From: Serripes groenlandicus
Taxonomy: Eukaryota > Mollusca > Bivalvia > Cardiida > Cardiidae
Reading direction: 5' to 3'
Assembly (NCBI GenBank): GCA_031761405.1
Contig: JASEVX010000008.1
Span: forward strand, 37,963,511-38,027,510
DNA length: 64,000 nt
Positions 31,440 to 44,979 of this stretch are shown in pieces; position 1 is the first letter of the stretch; each line of letters begins with the position of its first letter. The notes below the pieces were generated by a model, which saw only the letters and a program-made list of their open reading frames with translations, was not told the origin of the DNA and did no database searches. Made by a program: the position numbers and the translations under genes.

Positions 31440-32743
31440 GTATTTGTCAATAAAACCACAACAAATTAATACATTTTGAGATTTAAATCTACATGCAATA
31501 AAAAGCTATTAAACCCTTTCCATGTCTGAAGCAACAATGAAAACCTTTAAACGCTTAAAACATTGAGAAAACGGTTAAATTGCTGAAGACATGAACTTCC
31601 TCCTTTTTAATAATAATTATAATAAATATTTCACAGATGTTAAAATCTATCCTCATATGTTTAAAAAGTAGACCACACTTGAAACAACATATCAGCTAAA
31701 TTGTTTATCTAAATCGTTGATGCATACAATATATGTTTGGCGCAAGAGAAATACCAGTTGCGAGTCCCATTACTATTTAATAGGTGGCAAGTATGAAATT
31801 AATTGGGTGCGAAAGAGCAGATTTTCTTTTGTTTATCAGAGTTTGTTCTTCTCTTAATTTGTTTCAAGCCAAATAATCATTTAAATATCACATATATTTA
31901 ATCATTTAAGTGTGTAATATTAGCTATCTATCTGTAATAAGGTGTTTGAGCATAATTACGAAACATTGACCCTCAAGATCGAGTCGTAGTGTCAGACATC
32001 GAAGAAAGTGAATAAAAAATCAGGCAAAGCTTTAGTGCATGTTTTAATCCACTGCATTCGAGAGAAAAAAAGCATTTCTATAGTATCTGTCTTTCTCCTA
32101 TATTCGACCCATGCACTCGTTTTGTGACGTTTAAGAAATCAATTTGTCGTGCATAAACAAGTCACTTTTCTAAGTTTACATTTTACTTCCGGTTACTTCG
32201 CTTTGTTCACATTTTGGCAATATGAAACTAGGTCACGAACTGAGGAAAAGGCGTTTCGACATTCACGACCGATAAACAGGCTTATATTTGAGACATATTT
32301 TCACAAATAATTCTTATTTTTGTTTCTGTTACCAGTTTATGTTGATACTTATCTATTAAAAGGAGAATTTGACGTGATTTTCATATCGATAGTCTGCTGC
32401 GCAGGTGCGCGTATGTTAACAAATTAGACTGTACGACGTAAAGGTTTGTAGTTATCGCCTTTTGATTACATAGTTTATGAAAATAAAGTATCCCAGTCTA
32501 GCTAATAGGGACTGTTTTGTCATCGTAAATAAAACACAAAAACGTAAATGCCAGTCAAAATAAAGAAACTGCACATACTTAAAACATCGGAATATTTATT
32601 TCATTTTAGATGTGTCATAACTTAGTGTTTTTAAACAAACGCAATTGTAATATGTTCAAGACATTTAAAAAAATATATATAATAATCACCCCCCCTTCCA
32701 TGTCATTTCCGAAAACCTATTAAAAATAGAAGTCGCGGGCTTC
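31440..32743 (-). repeat. Left arm of a 1.3-kb inverted repeat
   Basis: It is the inverted counterpart of 35828-37135, from GTATTTGTCAATAAAACC outside to AGTCGCGGGCTTC inside. The inner part (about 32340-32743) also matches the Helitron-like copies at 26784 and 37579. It includes a family 1-like fragment at 31512. Confidence 0.85.
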
Positions 32744-32910
32744 TGCCCGGCGACTCATAAGATTCTTGTTAACGAATATGTAGAACGTGTATGTTTTGTA
32801 AATATGCCATATATGACTTCGAAGTTTCTTATATGTTACAAGATGTGGGATTTTGTAGGATTTCCTTACTCTCATGATATTTGAATTATATTGACATGTA
32901 TACAAGGGGC
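32744..32910. other. Hairpin end and spacer before the minisatellite
   Basis: Completes the TCTGCCCGGCGACT hairpin of the left arm, then unassigned sequence. Confidence 0.5.
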
Positions 32911-35827
32911 GTTTATTATCCCTCTTGCCTGCGTCCCAGATGTGTATCCATCTTACCTACGTTCCTAGTTGTTAATCCCTCTAACCTACGTTCCTGGTTG
33001 ATTATCTATCTTACCTACGTTCCTAGTTGTAAATCCCTCTTACATACGTTGCTAGTTGTTAATCCCTCTTACCTACGTTTCTTGTTGTTTATCCCTCTTA
33101 CCTACGTTCCTAGTTGTTAATCCCTCTTACATACGTGTCTTGTTGTTAATCCCTCTTACCTAGGTTCCTAGTTGATAATCACTCTTACCTACGTTCCTAG
33201 TTGTGTGTCCCTTTTACCTACGTTCCTAGTTGTTTATCCATTTTATCTACGTTCCTAGTTGTTAATCCCTCTTACCTACGTTCCTAGTTCCTAGTTGTTA
33301 ATCCCTCTTACATACGTTACTTGTTGTTAATCCCTCTTACCTAGGTTCCTAGTTGATAATCACTCTTACCTACGTTCCAAGTTGTGTGTCCCTTTTACCT
33401 ACGTTCCTAGTTGTTTATCCCTTTTACCTACGTTCCTAGTTGTTAATCCCTCTTACCTACGTTCCTAGTTGTTTATCCCTTTTACCTACGTTCCTAGTTG
33501 TTAATCCCTCTTACCTACGTTCCTAGTTGATCCCTTTTACCTACGTTCCTAGTTGTTAATCCCTCTTACCTACGTTCCTAGTTGTTAATCCCTCTTACCT
33601 ACGTTCCTAGTTGTAAATCCCTATAACCTACATTCCTAGTTGTTAATCTCTCTTACCTACGTTCCTAGTTGTTAATCACTCTTACCTACGTTCCTAGTTG
33701 TAAATCCCTCTTACCTACGTTTCTTGTTGTTTATCCCTCTTACCTACGTTCCTAGTTGTTCTTAATCCCGTAAACCTACATTCCTAGTTGAGTATCCATC
33801 TTACCGACGTTAATAGTTGTTAATCTATCTTACCTACGATCATAGTTGCTTATCCCTCTTACCTACGTGCCTAGTTGTTTATCTCCCTAACCTACGTCCT
33901 AGTTGCTTAACCCTTTTACCTACGTTCTTACTTGTTTATCTCTCTTACCTACGTTCCTAGTTGTTAATCCTTCTTATCTAGTTTCCTAGATATTAATCCC
34001 TATTAACTACGTTCCTAGTTGTAAATCCCTCTTACCTATGCTCCTAGTTGTTAATACTTCTTACATATGTTCCTAGTTGTTAATCGCTCTTACCTACGTA
34101 CCTAGTTGTGTATCTCTCTTACCAACGTCGTAGTTGCTTAACGCTCTTACCTACGTTCGTAGTTGTTAATCCCGCTTACCCACGTTCCAAGTTGTTTATC
34201 CCTCTTACCTACATTCGTAGTTGATTATCTTTCTTACCTACTTTCCTAGTTGTGTGTCCCTCTTACCTACGTTCCTAGTGTTGTATCTCTCTTACCTACG
34301 TTTCTTGTTGTTAATCCCTCTTACCTACGTTCGTAGTTGTTAATCCCGCTTACCCACGTTCTTTGTTGTTAATCCCTCTTACATACGTTCCTAGTTCTGT
34401 GTCCCTATAATCTACGTTCCATGTTGATAATCCGCCTTACCTACGTTCCTAGATGTTTATCCCGCTTACTAACGTTCCAAGTTGATTATCTCTATTACTA
34501 GTAGCTTAACATTCTTACCTAATTTCCTACTTTATCCCTCTTACCTACGTGCCCAGTTGTTCATCTCTATACCTACGTATCTAGGTGTGTGTCCCTCTTA
34601 CCTACGTTCATAGTTGTTTAACTCACTTACCTACGTTATTAGTTGTTTATCCCTTTTACTAAAGTTCCTAGTTGTGTATCCCTCTTATTTACTGTATTAG
34701 TTGTTTATCCCTCTTACATATATACGTTCAAACCAACATATGTTCCTAGTTGCTTAACCGTATTTCCTACGTTCCTAGTTGATTATCTCTCTTACCTACG
34801 TTCCTAGTTGTCTGTCCCTCTTACCTACGTTCCTAGTTTGTTATCCCTCTTACCTACGTTTCTTGTTGTTTATTACTCTTACCTACGTTCCTAGTTATGT
34901 GTCCCTCTAATCTACGTTCCATGTTGATTATCCCTCTTACCTGCGTTCCTAGTTGTTTATGCCACTTACCTACGCTCTAAGTTGATTATCTCTCTTACCT
35001 ACGCCCCTAGTTGTGTGTCCCACTTACCTACGTTTCTAGTTGTTTATCCCTCGTACCTACGTTCCTTGTTGTTTATTCCTCGTACCTATGTTCCTAGTTG
35101 TTTAACCCTTTTGCCTACGTTTCTAGTTGTTTATCCCTCTTTCCTACTTTTCTAGTTGTTATACCCTCTTACCTACGTCCCTTGTTGTTTATCCCTTTTA
35201 CCTACGTTCCTCGTTGTGTGTCTCTCTAATCTACGTTCCTTGTTGTTTATCCCTCTTACCTATGTTCCTAGTTGTTTAACCCTTTTGCCTACGTTTCTAG
35301 TTGGATATCCCTCTTTCCTACTTTTCTAGTTGTTATACCCTCTTACCTACGTCCCTTGTTGTTTATCCCTTTTACCTACGTTCCTCGTTGTGTGTCTCTC
35401 TAATCTACGTTCCTTGTTGTTTATCCCTCTTACCTACGTTCCTTGTTGTTTATTCCTCGTACCTATGTTCCTAGGTGTTTATCCCTTTTTCCTACGTTTC
35501 TAGTTGTTTATCCCTCTTCCCTACTTTTCTAGTTGCTATACCCTCTTACCTACGTCCATAGTTGTGTATGCCTCTTACCTACGTTTGTAGTTGTTTATCC
35601 CTCTTACCTACGTTCCTAGTTGCTTAACCTTCTTACCTTATTTCCTCGTTGATTATCCTTCTTACCTACGTGCCTAGTTGTTAATCTCTCTTACCTACGT
35701 TCCTAGTTGTGTGTCCCTCTTACCTACGTTCCTGGTTGTTTAACCCACTTACCTACATTATTAGTTACTGTCTAAGTTGCTTAGGAACGTTCAAAGTTGT
35801 GTATCCCTCTTACTTACTGTATACGTT
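32911..35827 (+). repeat. 29-bp minisatellite block 1 (about 100 units)
   Basis: Units of the type TTAATCCCTCTTACCTACGT + TCCTAGTTG repeat for 2.9 kb with frequent substitutions and some short or fused units. It lies between the arms of the 1.3-kb inverted repeat. It is not coding: frames through it are repeat translations. Confidence 0.95.
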
Positions 35828-37135
35828 GAAGCCCGCGACTTCTATGTTTAATAGGTTTTCGGAAATGACATGGGAGGGGGGGTTATTATTAGATTTTTTT
35901 TTTTAAATGTCTTGAACATATTACAATTGCGTTTGTTTAAAAACACTAAGTTATGACACATCTAAAATGAAATAAATATTCCGATGTTTTAAATATGTGC
36001 AGTTTCTTTTTTTTGACTGGCATTTACGTTTTTGTGTTTTATTTACGAAGACAAATAGTCCCTATTAGCTAGACTGGGATACTTTATTTTCATAAACTAT
36101 GTAATCAAAAGGCGATAACTACAAACCTTTACGTCGCACAGTCTAATTTGATTACATACGCGCACCTGCTTGCAGCCGATTATCGATATTAAAATAACGT
36201 CGAATTCTCCTTTTAATAGATAAGTATCAACATAAACTGGTAACAGAAACAAAAATAAAAATAATTGGTGAAAATATGTCTCAAATATAAGCCTGTTTAT
36301 CGGTCGTGAACGTCGAAACGCCTTTTCCTCAGTTTGTGACCTAGTTTCATATTGCCAAATGTAAACAAAGCGAAGTAAACGAAAGTAAAATGTAAACTTA
36401 GAAAAGTGACTTTTTTATGCATACAAAAAATGTCGCACGACAAATTGATTTCTTAAACGTCACGAAACGAGTGCATGGGTCGAATATAGGAGAAAGGCAG
36501 ATACTATAGAAATGCTTTTTTCTCTCGAATGCACTAAAGCTTTGCCTGATTTATTCACTTTCTTCGATGTTTGACACTACGACTCGGATTTTGAAACGAG
36601 GGTCAACATTTCGAAAGAATGCTCAAACACCTTATAACAGATAGATAGCTAATATTACACACTTAAATGTTTAAATATATGTGATATTAAATGATTATTT
36701 GGCTTGAAACAAATTAAGAGAAGAACAAACTCTGATAAACAATAGATTTAGAAATAAAGAAAATCTGCTCTTTCGCACCCAATTAATTTCATACTTGCCA
36801 CCTATTAAATAGTAATGGGACTCGCAACTGGCATTTCTCTTGCGCCAAACATATATTGTATGCATCAACGATTTAGATAAACAATTTAGCTGATATGTTG
36901 TTTCAAGTGTGGTCTACTTTTTAAACATACGAGGATAAATATTAACATCTGTGAAATATTTATTATAATTATTATTAAAAAGGAGGAAGTTCATGTCTTC
37001 AGCAATTTAACCGTTTTCTCAATGTTTAAAGGTTTTCATTGTTGCTTCAGACATGGAAATATTTAATAGCTTTTTATTGCATGTAGATTTAAATCCCAAA
37101 ATGTATTAATTTGTTGTGGTTTTATTGACAAATAC
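35828..37135 (+). repeat. Right arm of the 1.3-kb inverted repeat
   Basis: Starts GAAGCCCGCGACTTCTATG and ends TTTTATTGACAAATAC. Compared with the left arm it shows scattered substitutions and small indels, so the pair is not recent. The hairpin end is truncated at the minisatellite border. Confidence 0.85.
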
Positions 37136-37307
37136 AAAACATCCAAAATCCTGACCAAAAGAAATCCTGAAATTTGTAGATCTATGTGGAATTTCAAAAA
37201 ACATTATGTGTATGTTTAGACTAATGAAAGTCAAGAATACATGTGTGTTAAAAAATAAATCAATGCAGTCTTTTCCGGCGACATTGATGCCTTGCATCAA
37301 CTTTCTC
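37136..37307. other. Spacer and shared minisatellite leader
   Basis: 37273-37307 (TTCCGGCGACATTGATGC onward) recurs at 40735-40770 just before the third minisatellite block. Confidence 0.6.
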
Positions 37308-37578
37308 TTGTCCCTCTTACATATATACGTTCAAACTAACATATGTTCCTAGTTGCTTAACCGTTTTTCCTACGTTCCTAGTCGTGTACTCTCTTATCAC
37401 GTTTCTAGTTGTTTATCCCTCTTACCTAGGTTCCTTGTTGGTAATCTCTCTTGCATACGCTATTAGTTGGTTATCTCTCTAACCTACGTCCTAGTTGTTT
37501 AACCCTCTTACCTACGTTCTTAGTTGCTTAACCCTCTTACCTACAGCCTAGCTGCGTAGGAACGTTTCAAGTTGCTTA
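37308..37578 (+). repeat. 29-bp minisatellite block 2
   Basis: About nine units of the same 29-bp repeat, stopping at GTTGCTTA where the Helitron-like copy 2 begins. Confidence 0.9.
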
Positions 37579-37868
37579 TTAGTCGCCGTGCAGAAGCTTG
37601 CGACTTATATTTTTAATAGCTGTTCGGAAATCACATGGGAGGACGAGTTATTATTAGAAAAACACTAATTTAAATGTCTTGAACATATTACAATTGCGGT
37701 TGTTTAAAAACACTAAGTTATGACACATCTAAAAGGAAATATTCCGATGTTTTAAGTATTTGTAGTTTCTTTATTTTGACTCGCATTTATGTGTTTTTGT
37801 TTTATATACGAAGACATTTGAGTCCCTATTAGACTTGCAGCAGACTGTTATGTGTCAATATCGAGATA

Positions 37869-38747
37869 ATCAAAGTACTGAAAGTACAGAAATGCGGGGG
37901 ATGTTGGATCTAGAGTGTAAGCAAGATTTTCCTTCAATTTGGCCTAGTGACCTAGTTTTCAACCCGACATGACACATATTCAAATTTGACCTAGATATGA
38001 TTTAGATAGAATTCTGACTAAATTTCAAACTGCTGAAGCAAAAAGTTGCGGCCTGTAGAGTGTTAACAAGATTTTCCTTCAATTTGACCTAGTGACCTAC
38101 TTTTTGACCCGACAAGACTCATGTTTGAACTTGACTTACATCATCAAGACGAATATTCTGATAAAGTTTCAACATGCTCTCGTTGAAAATGTGGCCTCTA
38201 GAGTGTTGACAAGATGTTCCTTCAATTTGACCTAGTGACCTAGTGTTTGACCTCAAATGGTTTCGAACTTGTCCAAGATTTGATGGAGATAAATGTTCTG
38301 ATAAATTTTCAAAATGTAGCCTGTAGAGTGTAAACAAGGGAAACTGTTGAAGATGCACGACAGCCGTATTTCCGTATTTTTCATTGCAGGGATTTTCTCA
38401 AAAGGTTTTCGAGCTACCCGCTTTCAAGCTACTCGTTTTCCATATATTTAAAAGAAACATTTAAGATCCTTAAGTCTATCTTAAATTTCTAAATTATGTA
38501 TACAACTTCATGGGTTAAAACTTTACATTATGTACGTTTACTTTGTATAATGTGCATTCCGTTTAGCTTGTTGTGAAACGTATTTAACTGATCCCTGGAC
38601 AATCAAGAAAAATTGTCCATTTTGAAAAAACAGAGGGCAGCACAAAATTTTTACAAATTTACACTTCCTGAAAGCTGGGCATGACAATATACGGGGGGGG
38701 GGGGGGGGGGGGGGGATTCAGCTATGCCTGAATCCCCCGCATAAAAA
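37869..38747 (+). mobile_element. Insertion of tandem 145-bp units with hairpin tail
   Basis: TAGAGTG landmarks at 37911, 38055 and 38200 give a 145-bp period. The tail CAGAGGGCAGCACAAAA leads to a G23 run (38693-38715) and ATTCAGCTATGCCTGAAT with CCCCCGCAT. Its removal restores the Helitron-like sequence of copy 1. Confidence 0.7.
38693..38715 (+). repeat. G23 homopolymer
   Basis: An uninterrupted run of 23 G within the hairpin tail of the inserted element; the sister copy at 30680 has only GGAGG there. Assembly length may be unreliable. Confidence 0.8.
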
Positions 38748-38847
38748 TCACGTCGAATTCTCCTTTAAATAGCAATTTTAACTTACTGAATTTTATTTTC
38801 ATGTTCAAAGAGATGTCTTAATTTGTGACGAATGCATTAAATACGAA

Positions 38848-39883
38848 AAAAAACCATAAATGGGTTTTTTCGCTTATAGGTAACAGGTGTGAGATTTTTT
38901 TTTTTTTTTTCAATAATCCATGAAGCTTTCTGAAATGAAACTGGAAAAATCCATGGGGGCCGCCATTATGGATATGTATAAAAAGCAGACGTAAAACACA
39001 GATTGAAAATTATTGTCGGCTTTTTTAATTTTTTAATTGGTATTTTGGGTATGTATAAAATGAGCAGAAAAACACGGAATGAAAATTATTGTCGTCTTTT
39101 TAATCATTTTTTTTAAATCGATATTTTAGATCATTTAAGTGCTGTGTGCATTTGTACGAAAAGTTAAAAATAAATGGAAATCTGTAAGAAATATGTTTTC
39201 CCGTTCGTCAAAAAAACGACAGCATTAGCCTTCTACGCCCGAAACTAAATTTTGACTATCGTAGCCAAAGATGGACGTGACGTCATTTCCGTTACACTTC
39301 ATCTTGGCGTAACGTCAATGAAGCGACGTCGTTTCCCGCAAAAAAACTGGTATCAACATGAAAGACCCCAAATTCCTATACATGAGCTATTGACTCACTC
39401 ATTCAAAGTATAATTATTTATCAAACATTGTGGCAAAAGGATAACTTTCTCATAAGAAGCAATTGTTCTTGTGGCGACAATCTTTTCCTAAATCGTCTGT
39501 TGCATAGGCCTCAGAAACCGTCTCTAATAGGGAAAGGGTTTAGCAGAAATGTGACCCCTTACATAATCTGTTCCAGTCATATTGACTGGTTGAAAAAGGC
39601 AGTCGCCAGGTGGCATCAGAAAGGGGCTGATCTATTTGCTTCTTTGCCATAATGCAGGTGATCGATTAAGGATCATCTTGGCCGTCATGTTTTAACCTCG
39701 TTCATTATAAATGTATTCCTTGATTTTCTGAAAGTCTTTACTTTATTATTTTCTGTTCAAATAATAGACAACAGCAATACGAATTCCAAATATGTTTTAG
39801 TAATGCAAGATTATATATATGATTATATAATTATCTTGCGGTTTTTTTCGTAAATAGGTAGCACCTATATATATATTAATGTT
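38848..39883. mobile_element. Second insertion in Helitron-like copy 2
   Basis: Absent from copy 1, where GAATGCATT runs straight into ATAATGTTTATCC. Possible ends TACGAAAAAAAACC and, inverted, TTTACGAAAAAAACCGC. It holds a short tandem duplication (GAAAATTATTGTCG, twice) and a family 1 MITE fragment at 39420-39541. No coding sequence. Confidence 0.5.
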
Positions 39884-40310
39884 TATCCATGTATATCTAA
39901 CATATGAACTGCTTCGAAGCTTAAAACTGTTGATCACATGACTAGCGAATACCGACTGCGTAAATCAATCTCCTTTGCAGAGAGCAGTTCTTTACACTCA
40001 CTTACAAATAGTTAATTAAAGTACGTGATTTAAAATATCTATTTGGTTCGAAACAAATGAAGAAAAGAACAAATAGAGATAAAACTGGTTTTAATAGAAA
40101 AATGGCTTTGAATGAACACTCTCTGCCATATAAAGAGAGTGTAAAGAACGACAACTCTGCGAAGAAGAATGTTCACAAATCAGGTCTTTCGTACACAATT
40201 ATTTCGTTCTTGACACTTTTAAATTTTGCTTGCGATCTGCATATTGTTATGCATCATTGACACAAGGGCGCTCATCATAATGTCATTTTAAACAAGTATG
40301 ATATGTTTTA

Positions 40311-40734
40311 AAAGTAGATTGCTGCAAAGGTGTCCAATGTTGACTTTAATAGGGGGAAGGTAAAATGACGTGTTGTTGCATGCAAATCCTAAAACATCTT
40401 GAAAAGTGTATGTGGAATTCACAAATCTTATAATCATTCCTTATTGAAAGCACTGTATACATACTAAGAATAATGATTGGCAAGATTACTCATTTCCATT
40501 ACTGTGTATGATCAATAATTAGTTGGCTGTGTGTATGGTCAGCCTACCTTAGAATGGAGATTAATCATAAACAATGAAAGGCTTCAATTATATTTCTATG
40601 AAGGACATTCACTTCGTTGACAACAAAATGCAAGTTATGATACATTTTCACTTGACCCCACCCCTGATGTTCCTCAGTTGATAACTTTTTTTCAACTACT
40701 ATAATGTAAGTGTTATGCATAACTGTAGAATGGA
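40311..40734. other. Unassigned sequence
   Basis: 40300-40360 may hold a very degenerate MITE; nothing else recognised. Confidence 0.4.
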
Positions 40735-43063
40735 TTTCCGGCGACATTGATGCGTTGCATTAACTTTCTCTTGTCCATCTTACATATATACGTTCCAACT
40801 TACCTACGTTCCTTGTTGCCTAACCTTCTAACCTACGTTCCTGGTTGCTTATCCCTCTAATCTACGTTCCTAGTTGCTTATCCCTCTTACCTACATACAT
40901 AGTTGTTTATCTCTCTTACCTACGTTCTTTGTTGCTTGTCCCTCTCACATACGTTCCTAGTTGCTTATCCCTCTTATCTACGTTCCTAGTTGCTTATCCG
41001 TCTTACCAACGTCCCTAGTTGCTTATCATTCTTTCCTACGTTCCTAGTTGCTTAACCGTCTTACCTACGTTCCTAGTTGCTTATCCGTATTACCTACGTT
41101 CCTAGTTGCTTATCCTTATTACCTACGTTCCTGGTTGCTTTACCTTCTTACCTACCTTCCTGGTTGTTTATCCTTCTTACATACGTTCCTAGTTGCTTAA
41201 CCCTCTTACCTCCGTTCCTAGTTGCTTTTCATTTTTACCTACTTTCCTAGCTGCTCAACATTCGTACATACGTTCCTAGTTACGTATCCCTCTTTACCTA
41301 CGCTCCTGGCTGCGTATCATTCTTATCTACCTACGTTAATAGTTGCTAATCCTTCTTACAAACGTTCCTAGTTGTGTGTCCCTCTTATATGCGTTATTAG
41401 TTGTTTATCCCTCTTATATACACTCCTAATTGCTTATCCCTCTTTCAATCGTATTAGTTGTTTATACCTTTTGCATACGCTCCTAGTTGATGATCCCTCT
41501 TACCTACGTTCATAGTTGTTGTTCCCCCTTACATACGCTCCTTATTCATTATCTCTTTTACCAACGCTCCTAGTTGTTTATCCCTCTTACCTACGTTCTT
41601 AGTTGTTGTTCTCTCTCACATACGCTCCTTATTCATTATCTCTTTTACCAACGTTCCTAGTTGTTTATCCCTCTTACCTACGTTCTTAGTTGTTGTTCTC
41701 TCTCACATACGCTCCTTATTCATTATCTCTTTTACCAACGTTCCTAGTTGTTTATCCCTCTTACCTACGTTCTTAGTTGTTGTTCCCTCTTACATACGCT
41801 CCTTATTCAGTATCTCTTTTACCAACGTTCCTAGTTGTTTATCCCTCTTACCTACGTTCTTAGTTGTTGTTCTCTCTCACATACGCTCCTTATGCATTAT
41901 CTCTTTTACCAACGTTCCTAGTTGTTTATCCTTCTTACCTACGTTCCTAGTTGTTTATCCAAATAACATACGTTCACATTTGCGTATCCCTCTTACCTAC
42001 ATTCTTAGTTGTTTATTCCTCTTACCTACATTCTTAGTTTCTAGTTGCTTATCTCTATTACCTACAGTCGTAGTAGCGTAGGAACGTTCCAAGATGCATA
42101 TCACTCTAATATATAAGTTCCTAGTTGCTTCACCGTCTTACCTATGTTGCTTATTGCTTATCCCTCTTACCTACGTTCTTGGTTGCTTATCCGTCTTACC
42201 TATGTTCCTAGTTGCCTACCCCTCTTACCAACGTTCCTAGATGCGTATCCTTCTTGCATACGTTCCTAGTTGCTCTACCCTTTTACCTACATTCCTAGTC
42301 GCCTATCCTTCTTACCTACGCTCCTGGTTATTTAACCCTCTTACATACCTTTCTGGTTGCTTTTCCCTCTTACCTACGTTCCTAGTTGGTTAACCCTTAC
42401 CTACGTTCCTAGTTGTTATCTTTCTTACCTACGTGCCTAGTTGTTTATCCCAAAAACATACGTTCCTAGTTGTTTATCCCTCTTACCTACATTCTTAGTT
42501 GTTTATCCCTCTTACCTACATTCTTAGTTGTGTATCCCTCTTACCTACAATCTTAGTTGAGTAGTGAAAGTTTCAAGTTGCTTATCCATCTTACATACAC
42601 GTTCCAACTTACATACGTTCCTGGTTGCTGTACCATCTTACCTACGTTCCTAGTTGCTTATCCTTCTTACATATGTTCCAGGTTACTTATTACTCTTACC
42701 TAAGTTCCTGATTTGTTATCTCTCTTACCTAGGCTCCTAGTTGCTTATCATTATAACCTATGCCTCCTAGTTGTTTCACTTTCTTACCAACACTCCTAGT
42801 CGCTTATCCCACTTACCAAGGCGTGTAGTTGCTTATCATTCTAACCTACGCTCCTGGTTGCTTGACCCTGCATACGCTCCTGGTTGCGTATCCGTCTAAC
42901 ATACGCTCATAGCTGCTTATCCACCGTACACACTTTCTTAGTTGCTTATCTCCTTACATACGCCCCTGGCTACGTTTCCCTTTACATACGCTCCTAGTTG
43001 CTAATCCCTCTCACAAACGTTCCAAGTTGCTTATCACTCATACCTACGTTCCTGTTCTACGTC
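40735..43063 (+). repeat. 29-bp minisatellite block 3 with 87-bp higher-order units
   Basis: The shared leader TTCCGGCGACATTGATGC is followed by about 78 units. From 41541 to about 41975 three-unit blocks recur at exactly 87-bp spacing (CTTATTCATTATC at 41541, 41628, 41715, 41802, 41889). Confidence 0.95.
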
Positions 43064-44700
43064 CAAGATAAGACAGTGAAGAAGTGGTATATCTACTGGT
43101 ATAAAAATATTTACTGTTTTCAATAATAACAAGAAGAATTTTGATGCAAAGCATCAAAGACGCCGCGCATGCTTTTGAAGCATGACTTAAAGGAAGCAGA
43201 TGCAGTTCAGTACATTTAAATAACCTGTGCAAGCAGACAGGGTGTAAATATTTCGAACAAGAAGGCCAAATGTCCCTTTATTTCATACAAGAAGGCCAAG
43301 ATGTGCCTATATTGCTATCATAGTCTATATAAAAATGTTACTAAGAGCGTAGGGGTATTGACGTAGGGATCAAACGTTTTACATGCTACGATCTATGTGA
43401 TATTCAGCATGTGAAGTTTAGTCGTGAAATGACAAGTTCAGTCCTGAAACCATTTGGTTTACGGTTTGCTTAACATTCACTGCAACTATAATGTGTCATA
43501 CAAGCTGAATTTTTTTTTTTTTTTTTTACCAATAAACTGTTTTAAATCCTCCAACTAGATCCATTAGATACAAAAATATAGGTGCTTAAATATTAACATA
43601 TATTAAGGTGTATTGCCTCTAGTTATAAGTTAAGTGTGACACAAGCTTAGGAAGGAGAGGTGGAAGTATATTCTCCTTCCAGTGCAGCAGAAGTATGATA
43701 GAAAAACGGGAGTATATAAACAAAAAATACGAAGTAATTAAAAAAGAAAAGAAAGATATGTATGATCAAGATTGAGAATTATGAAAGTTCACATGTATAG
43801 TCAACATATAGCAAGAATTATTAAGTCTCTTTTGTTTGTTTGTAATGTCACTTTAATCGTTTTGAACATGCCAGTAGAAAACTGAAAAATAAACAAAAGA
43901 ATATGGTCAAGTCAGTTCCCCAAGAGCAAAGAGCGAAAACCAGTTGGTACGAATCGTTCATCTCGAACGAAACTTGAAAAAAAACGGGTACGAATCCAAT
44001 GAATTTTAGAAATCGGATGAAATCGTGAAAACAGCGAAGTATTCATAGCGGAAGTGAGCAGAGACAACTTAATTACTCTATGGGAACCGATGACACATTG
44101 TCGTCTATTAAATAAGAATGACCAAAATCGCCAAGCGATGACATGCTGCATTTAAAAATAATAGAACGGGTCACGTTACGGCCATGCGTATTGCATAGTT
44201 TGGTTAACGTTGTTTTTACAGTTTCTAGAATTATACTGTAATATGTAGTAATTAAAATGAATCATCATTGATTTTTTTTAAAGATTACCCATTTATTTAA
44301 AAATCTCAATATCGTAAATAGGCAAAAACATCGCGAGAAACTTTTTTTCTGGGCTTTGATGAATCAGGTCGTAAACCAAACTATAAAAAAAGCGTAGCCT
44401 AGGAAGTTAGTGGAAAGTTATCAAATACCCATTACATGTGTCTAAAGTTTTGTAATAACGGTAGAAGACATACATATTTTTTTATCTTGCTGTTTCTTAA
44501 ATCATTTTATACAATTTATTTATTCATAAAGGTTGTATTTGTTTTCAAACATATAACAGAGTTTTTCTTAACAATAATAATGTTGGTTACTCCCTTTTCG
44601 ATTACGTCACTCCATGGTACAAAATTAAAACCTATCCCATACTGACTCTGCGCTTCCACGCGGCGTCAATAATATCCATGGCTCTTAAAACACACTTTCA
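43064..44700 (+). repeat. Diverged segment duplication, copy A
   Basis: Shares with 47465-48260 the blocks GATGCAAAGCATCAAAGACG, AAGCGTAGCCTAGGAAGTT and TAACGGTAGAAGACATAC in the same order. Copy A is longer. A frame at 43912-44151 minus has no recognisable product. Confidence 0.65.
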
Positions 44701-44979
44701 AACACAAAGTGAATGTTTTAATTCACACGGGGTTTTTGCTAATAATTAGTAAAACGGTATATATATCGTACATTCTTGTTCCACGATACTATAATATGTT
44801 ATTTCCTTTCTCGGAGATATATTATTTAACGATTTGCATGATTTTAAATTAGCCAATCAAATTATTGGCAGAGAGCAGCTAAAGAAAAATGTTTTGCCAA
44901 ATTATTTTCTATCGGGTCAGTATTTTAGATCTTTAATTATGGAAATAACCGAAAAGCAAACAAGCAAATTCAGAGAATC
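44701..44979. other. Unassigned AT-rich sequence
   Basis: No repeat or gene recognised. Confidence 0.4.

Larger units (their letters stand above)
37579..40310 (-). mobile_element. Helitron-like element, copy 2, with nested insertions
   Basis: TTAG of the CTAA end (minus strand) is at 37579-37582, preceded by A, as in copy 1. Matching segments are 37579-37868, 38748-38847 and about 39884-40270. Between them lie insertions of 0.88 and 1.04 kb that copy 1 lacks. Confidence 0.55.

Noticed and set aside
32911..35827. CRISPR-like array
   Set aside because: There are no unique spacers; units are contiguous and variable, in a eukaryotic context.
32881..35906. Frames in the 29-bp minisatellite as a repeat protein
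   Set aside because: Unit length 29 is not a multiple of three and frames break quickly.
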